The notes: generated from the sequence alone by a model not told the origin. A stretch of 47,361 bases of DNA from Flavobacteriales bacterium (GCA_017987115.1 JAGNUG010000017.1:1-47361); one strand, 5' to 3'; counted from the stretch's first letter, positions 9,632 through 18,338 are shown. Numbers and translations: made by a program.

Positions 9632-11341
9632 ATGAAGCCTTGCCCCTATTGCTTTTTCCGTTCACTGACCTTCTTCTTTGTTCTGATCTGTACACTAACC
9701 GCTCATGCACAGAACCGTACACAGATCAACGGAAATTTCAGTACGGATGTGCAGTACTACAATGTGGATAGCGCTATCGGTGCAATAGTTCCACCGGAAC
9801 GACTAGGAAATAATGCTTGGGGAAACATCATTGCAACGCATGGTAACTTTGAAGTGGGTGCACGGTTCGAGAGCTATAACCCTGCACTTGCCGGTTACCC
9901 AGCAGGATTGGCTTACAAGGGATCAGGGCTTGGCTATCGGTATGCCAAGTTCACGGTAAGTGACCTTGAGGTAACCGTGGGTAACTTCTTTGAGCAATTC
10001 GGGCAAGGACTGATCTTCAGAAGTTATGAGGAGCGCTACCTCGGTGTGGACAATGCCATGGATGGTGTACGCTTGAAATACCGTCCTTATCGTGGGGTGT
10101 ATTTCAAGGGCTTTGTTGGTGGGCAACGCGCTGCATTTGATAATGGGTTCACCAAAGGGCCAGGTGTAGTGCGTGGATTCGACGCGGAAGTGAGCATTTC
10201 GGAACTGCTTGATAGCGCATGGACAGCTACGAGCAACCTGATCATTGGCGGCAGCTTTGTAAGTAAATATCAAGAGGATCGTGATCCAATTTTTGTGTTA
10301 CCGGAGAACGTGGCATCTTTTGCTGTTCGCTTGAACTATACACGCCCGAAATGGAACTTCTACTCTGAATACGCTTATAAATTCAACGACCCTAACGGTA
10401 AGAACGGATTCATCTACAAACCCGGACAAGCGCTTATGGCGAACGCTACTTACAGCGTCAAAGGTCTAGGCATAAGCGCAGGTGCGCATTACTTCGATAA
10501 CATGTTCTACCAAAGTGACCGCAGTGCACCAACGCCGTTCGACCTGAACATCAATTTCTTGCCGCCACTTACTAAACAACATACCTACAACCTTCCAGCA
10601 ACGCTTTACCCGTATGCTACGCAACCCAATGGGGAAGTATCTGCGCAAGGTGAGGTGTTCTATATGATCAAGAAAGGCAGCACGCTGGGGGGGAAATATG
10701 GAACCAAACTGGCCGTTAATTATTCGGTGGCATATGGTATCGACACAATGCAATTGGGGTTAGCGGATGACACGACGCGTCTCTTTGGATACAGTTCGAA
10801 TTTCTTTTCGCCCAGTAAGCGGATGTATTTCCAGGACTTCAACATAGAGTTACGGAAGAAGATCAGCTCTTCTTGGACTTTGGCCCTCACGTGGTTGAAC
10901 CTTACGTATGATATCGATATCATTCAAGGCAAGCCGGAAAAACAGAAGGTCTATGCGGACATATTCGTGATAGAGGGATTGCATAACTTCAGTAAGCGTA
11001 CCTCGCTTCGTTTCGAATTGCAACACCTGAGTACTAAACAGGATCAAGGGAATTGGGCAACAGCTTTGGCAGAACTCACCTTTAGCCCGCATTGGTTCGT
11101 TGCTGTTATGGACCAATACAATTATGTTACACCGAACGCCACATTCCTGCAGGATGGCAAAACCGAAGTAGAACCGGAGCGCATCCACTACCCGATCGGT
11201 TCTGTTGGCTACATCCGTGGTGGCAATCGTTTTCAAATGAACTACGGGCGGCAACGTGCTGGTATCTTTTGTGTTGGCGGTGTTTGCCGACAAGTACCCG
11301 CCGCCAATGGCCTAACACTTTCTGTTACAAGTACCTTCTGA
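9632..11341 (+). CDS. DUF6029-family outer-membrane beta-barrel protein
   Basis: A 569-aa protein with a signal peptide ending near LTAHAQ (about residue 27). Long runs of alternating aromatic/polar strands and a C-terminal Phe (VTSTF) point to an outer-membrane beta-barrel. The N-terminal pattern NRTQINGNFSTDVQYY, with GNFFEQFGQGLIFRSYE and GVRLKYRP, resembles the Bacteroidota family annotated as DUF6029; I know of no established function. The Omp28-type lipoprotein gene starts 5 nt after its stop, so the pair is almost certainly one operon. A near-match to a -10 box (TAACTTTA) lies at 9592-9599. Confidence 0.8.
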   Translation: MKPCPYCFFRSLTFFFVLICTLTAHAQNRTQINGNFSTDVQYYNVDSAIGAIVPPERLGNNAWGNIIATHGNFEVGARFESYNPALAGYPAGLAYKGSGLGYRYAKFTVSDLEVTVGNFFEQFGQGLIFRSYEERYLGVDNAMDGVRLKYRPYRGVYFKGFVGGQRAAFDNGFTKGPGVVRGFDAEVSISELLDSAWTATSNLIIGGSFVSKYQEDRDPIFVLPENVASFAVRLNYTRPKWNFYSEYAYKFNDPNGKNGFIYKPGQALMANATYSVKGLGISAGAHYFDNMFYQSDRSAPTPFDLNINFLPPLTKQHTYNLPATLYPYATQPNGEVSAQGEVFYMIKKGSTLGGKYGTKLAVNYSVAYGIDTMQLGLADDTTRLFGYSSNFFSPSKRMYFQDFNIELRKKISSSWTLALTWLNLTYDIDIIQGKPEKQKVYADIFVIEGLHNFSKRTSLRFELQHLSTKQDQGNWATALAELTFSPHWFVAVMDQYNYVTPNATFLQDGKTEVEPERIHYPIGSVGYIRGGNRFQMNYGRQRAGIFCVGGVCRQVPAANGLTLSVTSTF

Positions 11342-11346
11342 CCGCC

Positions 11347-12207
11347 ATGAGAAAATCCCAACTATTTACCGCTCTAACCGTGTCCTTGCTGTTTACCGCA
11401 TGCGATATCGTAGAGGAACCCATACCACCTGGCAGCGCTGGTGGCAATGGGCCGGATACCAGTGGCACAGTTACACGACGTGTTCTGCTCGAGGACTATA
11501 CCGGCCATAGGTGCAACAATTGTCCTGGTGCAGCTGCGGTCGCACAATCACTTCATGATATCTATCAGGATGAATTGATCCTTGTTGGAGTTCATGCCGG
11601 TAGTTTTTCACCGCCCTACCCACCTATTGGCGATGGAGAATATGACACGGACTTCCGCACCCCGGCAGGGAATGCTTATGCACTGCAATTCGATGTTGCG
11701 TTTCAACCTGCCGGATTGATCAGTCGAAAGGAATTCGGGAATTTCATCGTACAGAGCGAAACGGCTTGGTCCTCCAATGTTGCCGACATCATTGGTGAAC
11801 CAGCGGATATGGATGTTCAATTCACGGACTTCAGCTATGACGCAACAACAAATACGGTGGAGACCACCATTAAGACAATTGTTCTGAACCCGGTGACCGG
11901 GGATCACTTCCTTACAGTATTCTTGACCGAGGATCATGTGGTCGATTGGCAATTGGACAGTGACTCTTCCCCACCGGATATACCTGACTACGATCACCGC
12001 CATGTACTCCGGGATAATTTGAACGGGACATGGGGTGAAGCGGTGATCAGCGGTAGTGCACTTGCGGGCGATACGATCACCAGCACATTCACCTATCAGC
12101 TTTCGTCCAATGTGCTTGATCCGAATAACTGTGCGTTGGTAGCATTCGTATCGCGCACCGATAACTACGAGGTGATGCAAGTTGCAGAGCAGAAATTCGT
12201 GGAGTGA
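11347..12207 (+). CDS. Omp28-related outer-membrane lipoprotein
   Basis: A 286-aa protein starting at ATG 11347, 5 nt after the DUF6029 gene. The frame is open much further upstream inside that gene, but only this start gives a lipoprotein signal peptide: a hydrophobic core then lipobox LFTAC with C19 as the predicted lipidated Cys. After a Gly/Pro linker comes RRVLLEDYTGHRCNNCPGA, typical of Omp28-related proteins: a thioredoxin-like start with a CxxC pair (C56, C59). The rest is beta-rich. The CxxC may be redox active, which would fit the nearby TlpA-like protein, but that is inference. Confidence 0.83.
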   Translation: MRKSQLFTALTVSLLFTACDIVEEPIPPGSAGGNGPDTSGTVTRRVLLEDYTGHRCNNCPGAAAVAQSLHDIYQDELILVGVHAGSFSPPYPPIGDGEYDTDFRTPAGNAYALQFDVAFQPAGLISRKEFGNFIVQSETAWSSNVADIIGEPADMDVQFTDFSYDATTNTVETTIKTIVLNPVTGDHFLTVFLTEDHVVDWQLDSDSSPPDIPDYDHRHVLRDNLNGTWGEAVISGSALAGDTITSTFTYQLSSNVLDPNNCALVAFVSRTDNYEVMQVAEQKFVE

Positions 12208-12457
12208 CCATCGTGTTCCGTAGATGCGGAAAGTCCTTTGCCCCCTTCAAATGGGTTGGTAAGCGGAAGGCGAAAACTCAAACTTTGGGCTATTCTGGTC
12301 AGTTTCAACTACTTTTATTTCAACAGTCATACTGATCAGCTCAAACCATCGTTATGCACCGTCAGGCTTGAAAAACAGGTGTTGAAAAATTTTGTGAAAA
12401 TTTAGAGCTTTCTCTTCTCCTCATATTGTACCTTCATGATCGCTAATTCAGAAAGTG

Positions 12458-12673
12458 ATGATGGACCAAGGCAGAAAGATGATGGATCTTAGTAAGCAGA
12501 TCCTAGAGAAAGTTAGCTTCGACAGACGTTTGTTCCGTAAGGAATTGATCAAAGCTCGGCGCTGGGTCAACAAGCACGATGATATTGTATTGAAGGCATG
12601 GTGCCTTGCCACTTTCGGCCACATGTACAAGGATGTGATCTTGGAGGTCTTCCAGACCACAATGCGTACCTGA
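12458..12673 (+). CDS. Small conserved-looking protein, function unknown
   Basis: A 71-aa frame rich in Lys, Arg and hydrophobics: MMDLSKQILEKVSFD, then FRKELIKARRWVNK and VLKAWCLATFGHMYKDVILEVF. It looks like a compact helical protein and resembles small cytosolic proteins I have seen in flavobacterial genomes, but I cannot assign a family. Starts at GTG 12455, ATG 12458, 12461, 12479 and 12482 are all in frame; the family-like part begins at 12482. No antisense gene explains this frame. It is convergent with queG, whose stop is 76 nt away. Confidence 0.55.
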   Translation: MMDQGRKMMDLSKQILEKVSFDRRLFRKELIKARRWVNKHDDIVLKAWCLATFGHMYKDVILEVFQTTMRT

Positions 12674-12749
12674 GGTTGATCGGACCTATTGTAGACCTTA
12701 TCCCGGTGATCCGGAGTCCCGATCTCTGCGTTTTTCTTGAACGCTGCGG

Positions 12750-13679
12750 TTATTCCATCTTTTTCAGGAATTCCAGATTCCGTTTCAGGCCTGCATATTT
12801 CGTGCGCTTAACAGCGCTACCTTCAAAGAGTCGATCGAAAACAACCTCTGTCATGCCGTGCCATTCATCGGCATTCATGGCCAATAGTTCTGGCTTGGAT
12901 GTGAATTGAGGCTCATTGTGGGGCGTACTGAACCGGTTCCAAGGGCATACTTGTTGGCAGATATCGCAACCGAATACCCAGTTCTCCATTTTCCCTGCGA
13001 ATTCGGTCGGGATCGTGTCCTTCAGCTCTATCGTCAGGTAGCTGATACAACGTGAACCATCCACTCCGTAGGGTGTGATCGCTTCGGTTGGGCACGCATC
13101 AATGCAGCGTGTGCAGGTGCCGCAATGGTCCATTACTGGTGCGTCGGGTGCAAGGTCCAGATCGACGATGATCTCGCACAGAAAAAAGTAGGACCCTTTC
13201 CCCTGCCTGATCACGTTCGTGTGTTTACCTACCCAGCCTATTCCGGAACGCTTTGCCCAGGCTTTTTCCAACACCGGTGCGCTGTCGACGAATGCGCGCA
13301 TGGCCACATCACCGAACTGTTGGTTGATGTATTCCATCAAAGGCTTCAAGCGTTGTTTCACGACCTTGTGGTAATCACGTCCGAAGGCATAGGTGCTCAG
13401 CTTCGGGGCTATGGAGTCCTGTTGCTCCATCGGTGTATGGTAGTTGTATGCCAAGCTGATCACGCTCTTTGCTCCCGGCACGATCAATCGTGGGTCCAAC
13501 CGAATATCGAAGTGGTTGGCCATGTAGTCCATGTTGCCGTGTTTTCCTTGGCGAAGCCATTGCTCCAAGCGCGGGGCTTCATCCTCCAAGAACTCGGCGC
13601 GCGAAATGCCACAGGCCAAAAACCCAAGCTCTTCCGCTATGGCCTTGATCGATCTGGCATTATCGGCAGTGTCTGACAT
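12750..13679 (-). CDS. queG: Epoxyqueuosine reductase QueG
   Basis: A 309-aa cytosolic iron-sulfur, cobalamin-dependent enzyme for the last step of queuosine synthesis: reduction of epoxyqueuosine to queuosine in tRNAs with GUN anticodons. Two [4Fe-4S] motifs are visible: C186-x2-C189-x2-C192-x3-C196-P, and C238-x2-C241-x3-C245-PWN paired with C211. FGRDYHK (99-105) and VDSAPVLEK (131-139, with the family's catalytic Asp at 132) are QueG signatures. The 379-aa E. coli protein has a C-terminal HEAT-like part that this shorter form lacks. A YhhQ-type queuosine-precursor transporter gene lies at 42436-43221. A -10-like TACCTTGG at 13684-13691 sits just before the ATG. Confidence 0.94.
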   Translation of the reverse strand: MSDTADNARSIKAIAEELGFLACGISRAEFLEDEAPRLEQWLRQGKHGNMDYMANHFDIRLDPRLIVPGAKSVISLAYNYHTPMEQQDSIAPKLSTYAFGRDYHKVVKQRLKPLMEYINQQFGDVAMRAFVDSAPVLEKAWAKRSGIGWVGKHTNVIRQGKGSYFFLCEIIVDLDLAPDAPVMDHCGTCTRCIDACPTEAITPYGVDGSRCISYLTIELKDTIPTEFAGKMENWVFGCDICQQVCPWNRFSTPHNEPQFTSKPELLAMNADEWHGMTEVVFDRLFEGSAVKRTKYAGLKRNLEFLKKME

Positions 13680-13820
13680 TCGGCCAAGGTAGGTGCCTTG
13701 GTGAATTCAGGGATGGCTTAATGAGTTTCAAGCTCTGTATGAAAACAAAATGGACCGATCACTAACTAAAAGACAATCCAGATCATGCGCTCAATGAAAA
13801 CATGATGCAATGCAAAAAGG

Positions 13821-15848
13821 CTACGCTATCGGCAGTTCAACGATCACTGTGGTGCCTTTGCCTGGTCTGGAATCCACGGATACCGTGCCGCGCATGCTGG
13901 CGGCTCGTTCGCGTATGCTGCGCATACCCATGCCAGCCGACGGTTTATTGGCATCAAACCCTTTACCGTTGTCCGTTACTACGATATTCAACGCTCTGTC
14001 GGTTCGTGTAATGGTTATGCTGATCTCGGTGGCCTTTGCATGCTTCATGCAGTTGCCCACTAGTTCCTGCAACACGCGGAACGCCGCGATCTCCATGGCA
14101 CGGGGCAATCCCTTTTCCAGACCGAACATGACCAGTTCCACATCGAATTCACCTTTTACTTCGATCGCATTCCGCAAATCTGTAATGGCTCCGCGTAAAC
14201 CGAATTCCGTTAGCGCACCGGAAAGCATGTCGTGACTTACTTGCCTCACTTCGCCCACGGCATGGTCCAACAGGTCGTGGACTTTTTGGTATTGTTGCTG
14301 TTGTTCACCTTGTATCAACGACAACCGGTTCTCCAGCGCACCGAACTGCAATTTGATCGCGCTGAGCATGGATCCCAAGCGATCATGAAGGTCCTTGGCG
14401 ATCCGCTGCCGCTCCTTTTCCTGCCCCTCCATCATGGCATTCAGGGCTCCGATCTCCTGCTCCTTCAACAATTCATGGATCCGTTGGTCGTGCAGCACTT
14501 TCTCTTGTTGCGCCAACCGTTTCCGGTGGATCATATTGCGATAGAACAATCCCAGTATGACCACTAGCGCGGCACATACACCGATCAGAATATCGCGTTG
14601 TAGACCCTTCCTTCTCTTCACCTCGCGTTCCTTTTCCAGTTCCACTGTTTGTATGGCGATGGTGCGTTCCTTTCGCTCCGTATCGTACACCACTTCCAAC
14701 TCGTTCATGTTCCGACTGAAAAGCATGGTCCTCAAGGAATCCTGTAATAAGCTGTATCGCGCAACGTTCAGGTAAGCCTCATTGGGGTTCTCCAATGCGA
14801 AATACCATTCGCCCAATCGCGAACGCGTTTGCTTTTCCAACTCCGCCAAACCCATACGCTTAGCTGTGGCCCCTGCCTTTTCCAACATGACCACAGCTTC
14901 ATTTTTCCGTCCTAAGCTCCACAAAGACTTGCTCCACATCTGGTGGACCTTGGCGATGCCAGCAGAATCACCCAAGACCTGTTTTTGGATGATTGCTTCA
15001 CGATATAGCTGGTCCGCTTTTTTATCATGACCGATGGCAGAATGGGCCGATGCCGAAAAGGTTAGCAGATCGGATGCTAAGTACGCATTGGTACTTTTCA
15101 TAGCCTGATACGCTGTGTCGTAGATCGCAATGGCTTCAGCGTATCGTTTGGTCATATACGCCACCGCACCCAAGTTCGAATAGGCACTATTCGCCAACCG
15201 TGCATGACCCAAAGCAGCTGCCTCGCGGGAACATTGTAGGTATGCATTCCACGCCTCTTCCATCCGGTCCTGATCGTAGAAAATATTCGCCTGATCGATC
15301 TGTGCCATCAACCGGCCATAATCATATCCGATGCTATCGGACAGTGTTTCCGCTCTCAAGAGGTCCGACAACGCCAAGTCATATTTCAACGCCATGCGTT
15401 GAACCTCCCCTCGCACGACCAACAGATCAATGTATTCCGGCAAGTAAACCGTCGTATCAAGCAACGACAAGGATCGTTCAATGGCCAGAAATGCTTTCGC
15501 TTTGATCTTCATTTTTTTGAAGACCATGGCCTGAACCAAAAAACCCATGGATCGGAGCTGGCTTTCATTGGCCGGCACTATGCGTTCCAGCGAATCCAGT
15601 ACGACCAGTGCCTGAGCCAGGCTATCCGCTCGAAAGTGAGCCGCACCTAAGCAAAGCAGCCCCAACCGCCTATCCGCTAATTCTTTGGAGCCATTCAATT
15701 TCCTGTAAAGCACAACGAATTCCTCCGGCAGATCATTGTTGAACACCTTCCTGAATGCGGCGTATGAGGCACTCGGTTCAGCAGCATTAGCTTGATCGCG
15801 AAAGCCGAAAACAATGGCGAACAACACGATAATACCGATCGATCGCAT
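13821..15848 (-). CDS. TPR-containing sensor histidine kinase (NarL/DesK type)
   Basis: A 675-aa membrane sensor kinase. Residues 1-22 form a signal peptide; 30-380 are helical tetratricopeptide-like repeats, predicted periplasmic; 419-436 is the single membrane segment; a coiled coil follows; then a HisKA_3 domain with phospho-acceptor H488 in KDLHDRLG, and a HATPase domain with the N-box (around N599), DNGKG (626-630) and GMGMRSIRERA (639-649). It starts 3 nt after the stop of the metalloprotease gene and is last in a four-gene unit that begins with a NarL-type response regulator, its likely partner. The stimulus is unknown; TPRs usually bind peptides or proteins. Confidence 0.92.
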   Translation of the reverse strand: MRSIGIIVLFAIVFGFRDQANAAEPSASYAAFRKVFNNDLPEEFVVLYRKLNGSKELADRRLGLLCLGAAHFRADSLAQALVVLDSLERIVPANESQLRSMGFLVQAMVFKKMKIKAKAFLAIERSLSLLDTTVYLPEYIDLLVVRGEVQRMALKYDLALSDLLRAETLSDSIGYDYGRLMAQIDQANIFYDQDRMEEAWNAYLQCSREAAALGHARLANSAYSNLGAVAYMTKRYAEAIAIYDTAYQAMKSTNAYLASDLLTFSASAHSAIGHDKKADQLYREAIIQKQVLGDSAGIAKVHQMWSKSLWSLGRKNEAVVMLEKAGATAKRMGLAELEKQTRSRLGEWYFALENPNEAYLNVARYSLLQDSLRTMLFSRNMNELEVVYDTERKERTIAIQTVELEKEREVKRRKGLQRDILIGVCAALVVILGLFYRNMIHRKRLAQQEKVLHDQRIHELLKEQEIGALNAMMEGQEKERQRIAKDLHDRLGSMLSAIKLQFGALENRLSLIQGEQQQQYQKVHDLLDHAVGEVRQVSHDMLSGALTEFGLRGAITDLRNAIEVKGEFDVELVMFGLEKGLPRAMEIAAFRVLQELVGNCMKHAKATEISITITRTDRALNIVVTDNGKGFDANKPSAGMGMRSIRERAASMRGTVSVDSRPGKGTTVIVELPIA

Positions 15849-15851
15849 GGC

Positions 15852-17267
15852 TTAAGGTCGATGACCTGCATCGAGTTTTACATCATTATTGAACTTGATC
15901 AGATCCGCGTTCATCTTCTTCATTCTGTTCTCCAGCCGAACAATTCGACGCTTGATTTGAATGGGAATAGCGGGCGACATGGTGCATGCTTCCGGGTGTC
16001 GCAAACAGATCTCCTTGCCCAGTTCGATCGCTGATCGTCGCGTTTGAGAAATGAGCTTTCCATGCAATTCGATCCGTTCGATCAACTTCTTCACGATGGG
16101 TGGTACTGGAGGATCCTCTTCGGCAGGCGGAGAACCCTCCTCCTCCTCGCCACAATCAGGATCACATATCGGAGACTCAACCTCGCTCACACTTGAGATC
16201 GATGGAGACCAACACCCCCCAGAGCTTGCGCCTAGATACCGGGATACGGTCTCTCCCAGATCTGTCACCACTTCCGGTGCCAGTATTTCGCGGATCAACC
16301 CGCTGCGGCAATGCAACGCAGGATAATCCCAACAAGTCCCATCACCGGACACATAGGCCAACTCCGCAACATCAGGGGGATAGACCCGGTGATAATAAGC
16401 TTCCATCTGCCGTTGAACAGCATCGATCACTGGTTCGATAGCGGTACCTGGATACAATTGCCGCAATCCCTCATCAATCGCCCATGCATCGGCCTGTACC
16501 TCACAAGCCGTGGCACGTCCTGATTCCTTTTCGCCAAAGACATGGCCTAATTCGTGCAAGACCATAAAAACCTTGTATTCTTCCCCTACTTCGGGATTCC
16601 GATAAAACGTGGATGGGATGAAGATCGTGGCTTCGGTTCCGGATCCTCCCGTACCGACACGATCAGGAAAACCAGCGATCGATGGAAGTGGTACCGAGCA
16701 GTTATCCCCGTTCGAAACGCTGGTAATGAGAAGCGCATTCAATGCATCATAGCTGAAGAGCTCGCTACATGCCACTCTATTTACAGCCGCGGTAAGTTCC
16801 AAGTCCGCAGGACAAGTCCCAGCGATGTCCAGAACTGCGCCTGCACAGGTTTCCACCTCGGGAGAGGGACTGTTATCCGAAATTTCGAGGACCTGCGAGC
16901 ACGCTTCGGGCATGGCATATACTGGTTTCCCGTTCCGTTCCTTGGCGAAATCACGTAATTCCTGATCCTGACGAATTGCACGCGCCTCACGCAATTGTTC
17001 GAGCTCTATCGGTGCAAGGTCCTTCAACTCCAAGCAGGTGCAGTAGCACGCGCTGTCCTTACCAGCGTACCAGACCACCCGTTCCTTCGGGATCAACCTA
17101 GCACATAGCCCATCCGTTCGCTGCCTCAGGTCGGCTTCGTTAGGGCATCTGCGCAGTTTTGGATGCAAAGGTTGTCCTTGAACTGAACCTAGCAGCAAGC
17201 CCATGATCATGAGGACCCACGGACGTGGCCTCAGGTACAGCACCTCGACGGACATTACCCTTTGCAT
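15852..17267 (-). CDS. Secreted HELGH zinc metallopeptidase-like protein of unknown family
   Basis: About 471 aa from ATG 17267; GTG 17270 and ATG 17255 are alternatives. A hydrophobic segment (PWVLMIMGLLLGSVQGQ) looks like a signal peptide. The middle holds a zinc-protease motif, H-E-L-G-H within FMVLHELGHVFG (near residue 239), and 13 residues after the second His an ExxxD in CEVQADAWA, consistent with the third zinc ligand of gluzincin-type peptidases. The protein is unusually Cys-rich, suggesting extracytoplasmic disulfides. An acidic Glu/Pro linker follows, then a basic helical tail. I do not recognise the family. It sits between a 121-aa orphan and the TPR histidine kinase, with almost no spacing, so a role in the same signalling process is likely but unproven. 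Confidence 0.68.
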   Translation of the reverse strand: MQRVMSVEVLYLRPRPWVLMIMGLLLGSVQGQPLHPKLRRCPNEADLRQRTDGLCARLIPKERVVWYAGKDSACYCTCLELKDLAPIELEQLREARAIRQDQELRDFAKERNGKPVYAMPEACSQVLEISDNSPSPEVETCAGAVLDIAGTCPADLELTAAVNRVACSELFSYDALNALLITSVSNGDNCSVPLPSIAGFPDRVGTGGSGTEATIFIPSTFYRNPEVGEEYKVFMVLHELGHVFGEKESGRATACEVQADAWAIDEGLRQLYPGTAIEPVIDAVQRQMEAYYHRVYPPDVAELAYVSGDGTCWDYPALHCRSGLIREILAPEVVTDLGETVSRYLGASSGGCWSPSISSVSEVESPICDPDCGEEEEGSPPAEEDPPVPPIVKKLIERIELHGKLISQTRRSAIELGKEICLRHPEACTMSPAIPIQIKRRIVRLENRMKKMNADLIKFNNDVKLDAGHRP

Positions 17268-17270
17268 CAC

Positions 17271-17636
17271 TCAACGTTTCACCCTGCGTGTCGTCTTAAC
17301 CACGCGGACCACCCGAATAGTGATCACCTTATCCGCGGTCGGCCCGCCACCAGACGCGTCCGCAACCGTTGGCTTTTCCTCTTCGAGTACGCGACCAGCC
17401 TCATCCAATACCTGCACGGTGATCTCACGTGGCCCTTTGCCTGTGTATATGATCCCCAGACGCCAAGTATCCTGCTCTTCCTGAGCCCCTCCTTGCACGT
17501 ATTTCAGCTGCCGTGTGTTCATGTCCCCGATAGCGGTAAGGTCATCCGCCAACACGTAATCCTTATCACGCGTTACGATCGCGGTGTATTCCATTCCTTT
17601 CTTCTTCGGTGTGATAGTTTGGATCTTCCAGCTCAT
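17271..17636 (-). CDS. 121-aa orphan protein in the two-component/metalloprotease operon
   Basis: The start MSWKIQTITPKKKGMEYTA is chosen at ATG 17636, 22 nt after the response-regulator stop; a longer frame to 17702 overlaps the regulator and is less likely. There is no signal peptide or membrane segment. The first 90 residues look like a compact beta domain (WRLGIIYTGKGPREITVQV), followed by a Gly/Pro-rich stretch and a very basic tail ending in KTTRRVKR. I recognise no family. Its last base abuts the metalloprotease GTG start and lies 3 nt before the preferred ATG, so translation is probably coupled. Confidence 0.6.
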   Translation of the reverse strand: MSWKIQTITPKKKGMEYTAIVTRDKDYVLADDLTAIGDMNTRQLKYVQGGAQEEQDTWRLGIIYTGKGPREITVQVLDEAGRVLEEEKPTVADASGGGPTADKVITIRVVRVVKTTRRVKR

Positions 17637-17658
17637 TTTCGTTCGGTTTAAGTTGATC

Positions 17659-18318
17659 TCAGTTGCTTGATAGTCCGTTGCCCCAACCCCGTTCCATGGC
17701 ATACTTGACCATTCCAGCGGTGTTGTGGATATCGAGTTTATGCATGATGTTCTTTCGATGCGTTTCCACGGTCTGTGGGCTTATGAACAGGTCTTCCGCG
17801 ATCTCTGAACTGGAACGACCAGCGCATACGCGCAGAAGGACCTCCTTTTCCCGTTTGGAAAGTGATACGTAATCCATGTCGCCAGTACGGTCCTTGTACC
17901 GGTCCGATCGTTCCAGCATCTGTTCCACGTCCTTGGCCAAGTACCGGTAGCCATCATGAACGGTCTGGATAGCCACCATCAATTCATCCTTGCCAACATT
18001 CTTCAATACGTAGCCACTTGCGCCAGCTGCCAACAATTCGTTCACGAACTCCTTATTGTTGTACATGCTCAATATGAGCACTTTACTGTTCTTACAACAC
18101 TTCAATAAGGCACGTGTGGCTTCGATCCCGTCCATTTCCGGCATGCTGATATCCATCAACACGACATCCGGATGCAGTTCCTTGCTCTTCTCAACTGCTT
18201 CGATCCCATTCGCAGCACGACCTATAACATTGATGTGCGGATGATGTTGCAACAAGGATTCCAAGCCATCCAGTATGATGGATTGATCATCGACGAGTAA
18301 CATGGAGATGGTTTCCAT
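17659..18318 (-). CDS. NarL/FixJ-family response regulator
   Basis: A 219-aa cytosolic DNA-binding regulator. The receiver domain has the acidic pair in LLVDDQ, the phospho-acceptor Asp in VVLMDISMPEMDG and Lys in GYVLKNV. The C-terminal LuxR-type helix-turn-helix reads LSKREKEVLLRVCAG, then SEIAEDLFISPQTVETHRKNIMHKL. ATG 18318 is preferred to an in-frame TTG at 18333 because it gives the standard short lead into the first beta strand. It heads a unit with the 121-aa orphan, the metalloprotease and the histidine kinase. An exact TAnnTTTG box at 18331-18338 precedes it. Confidence 0.93.
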   Translation of the reverse strand: METISMLLVDDQSIILDGLESLLQHHPHINVIGRAANGIEAVEKSKELHPDVVLMDISMPEMDGIEATRALLKCCKNSKVLILSMYNNKEFVNELLAAGASGYVLKNVGKDELMVAIQTVHDGYRYLAKDVEQMLERSDRYKDRTGDMDYVSLSKREKEVLLRVCAGRSSSEIAEDLFISPQTVETHRKNIMHKLDIHNTAGMVKYAMERGWGNGLSSN

Positions 18319-18330
18319 TGGTGGGTAGAA

Positions 18331-18338
18331 CAAATGTA
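18331..18338 (-). promoter_or_regulatory. Candidate -10 box (TACATTTG) for the response-regulator operon
   Basis: Exact TAnnTTTG on the minus strand, with 12 nt between it and ATG 18318. It would give a very short or absent 5' leader and supports the downstream ATG over the upstream TTG, which overlaps the box. Confidence 0.45.

Noticed and set aside
12727-12743. GCGTT...AACGC hairpin between the small protein and queG
   Set aside because: Only a 5-bp stem with a 7-nt loop and no good T-run after it on either strand; too weak to call a terminator.
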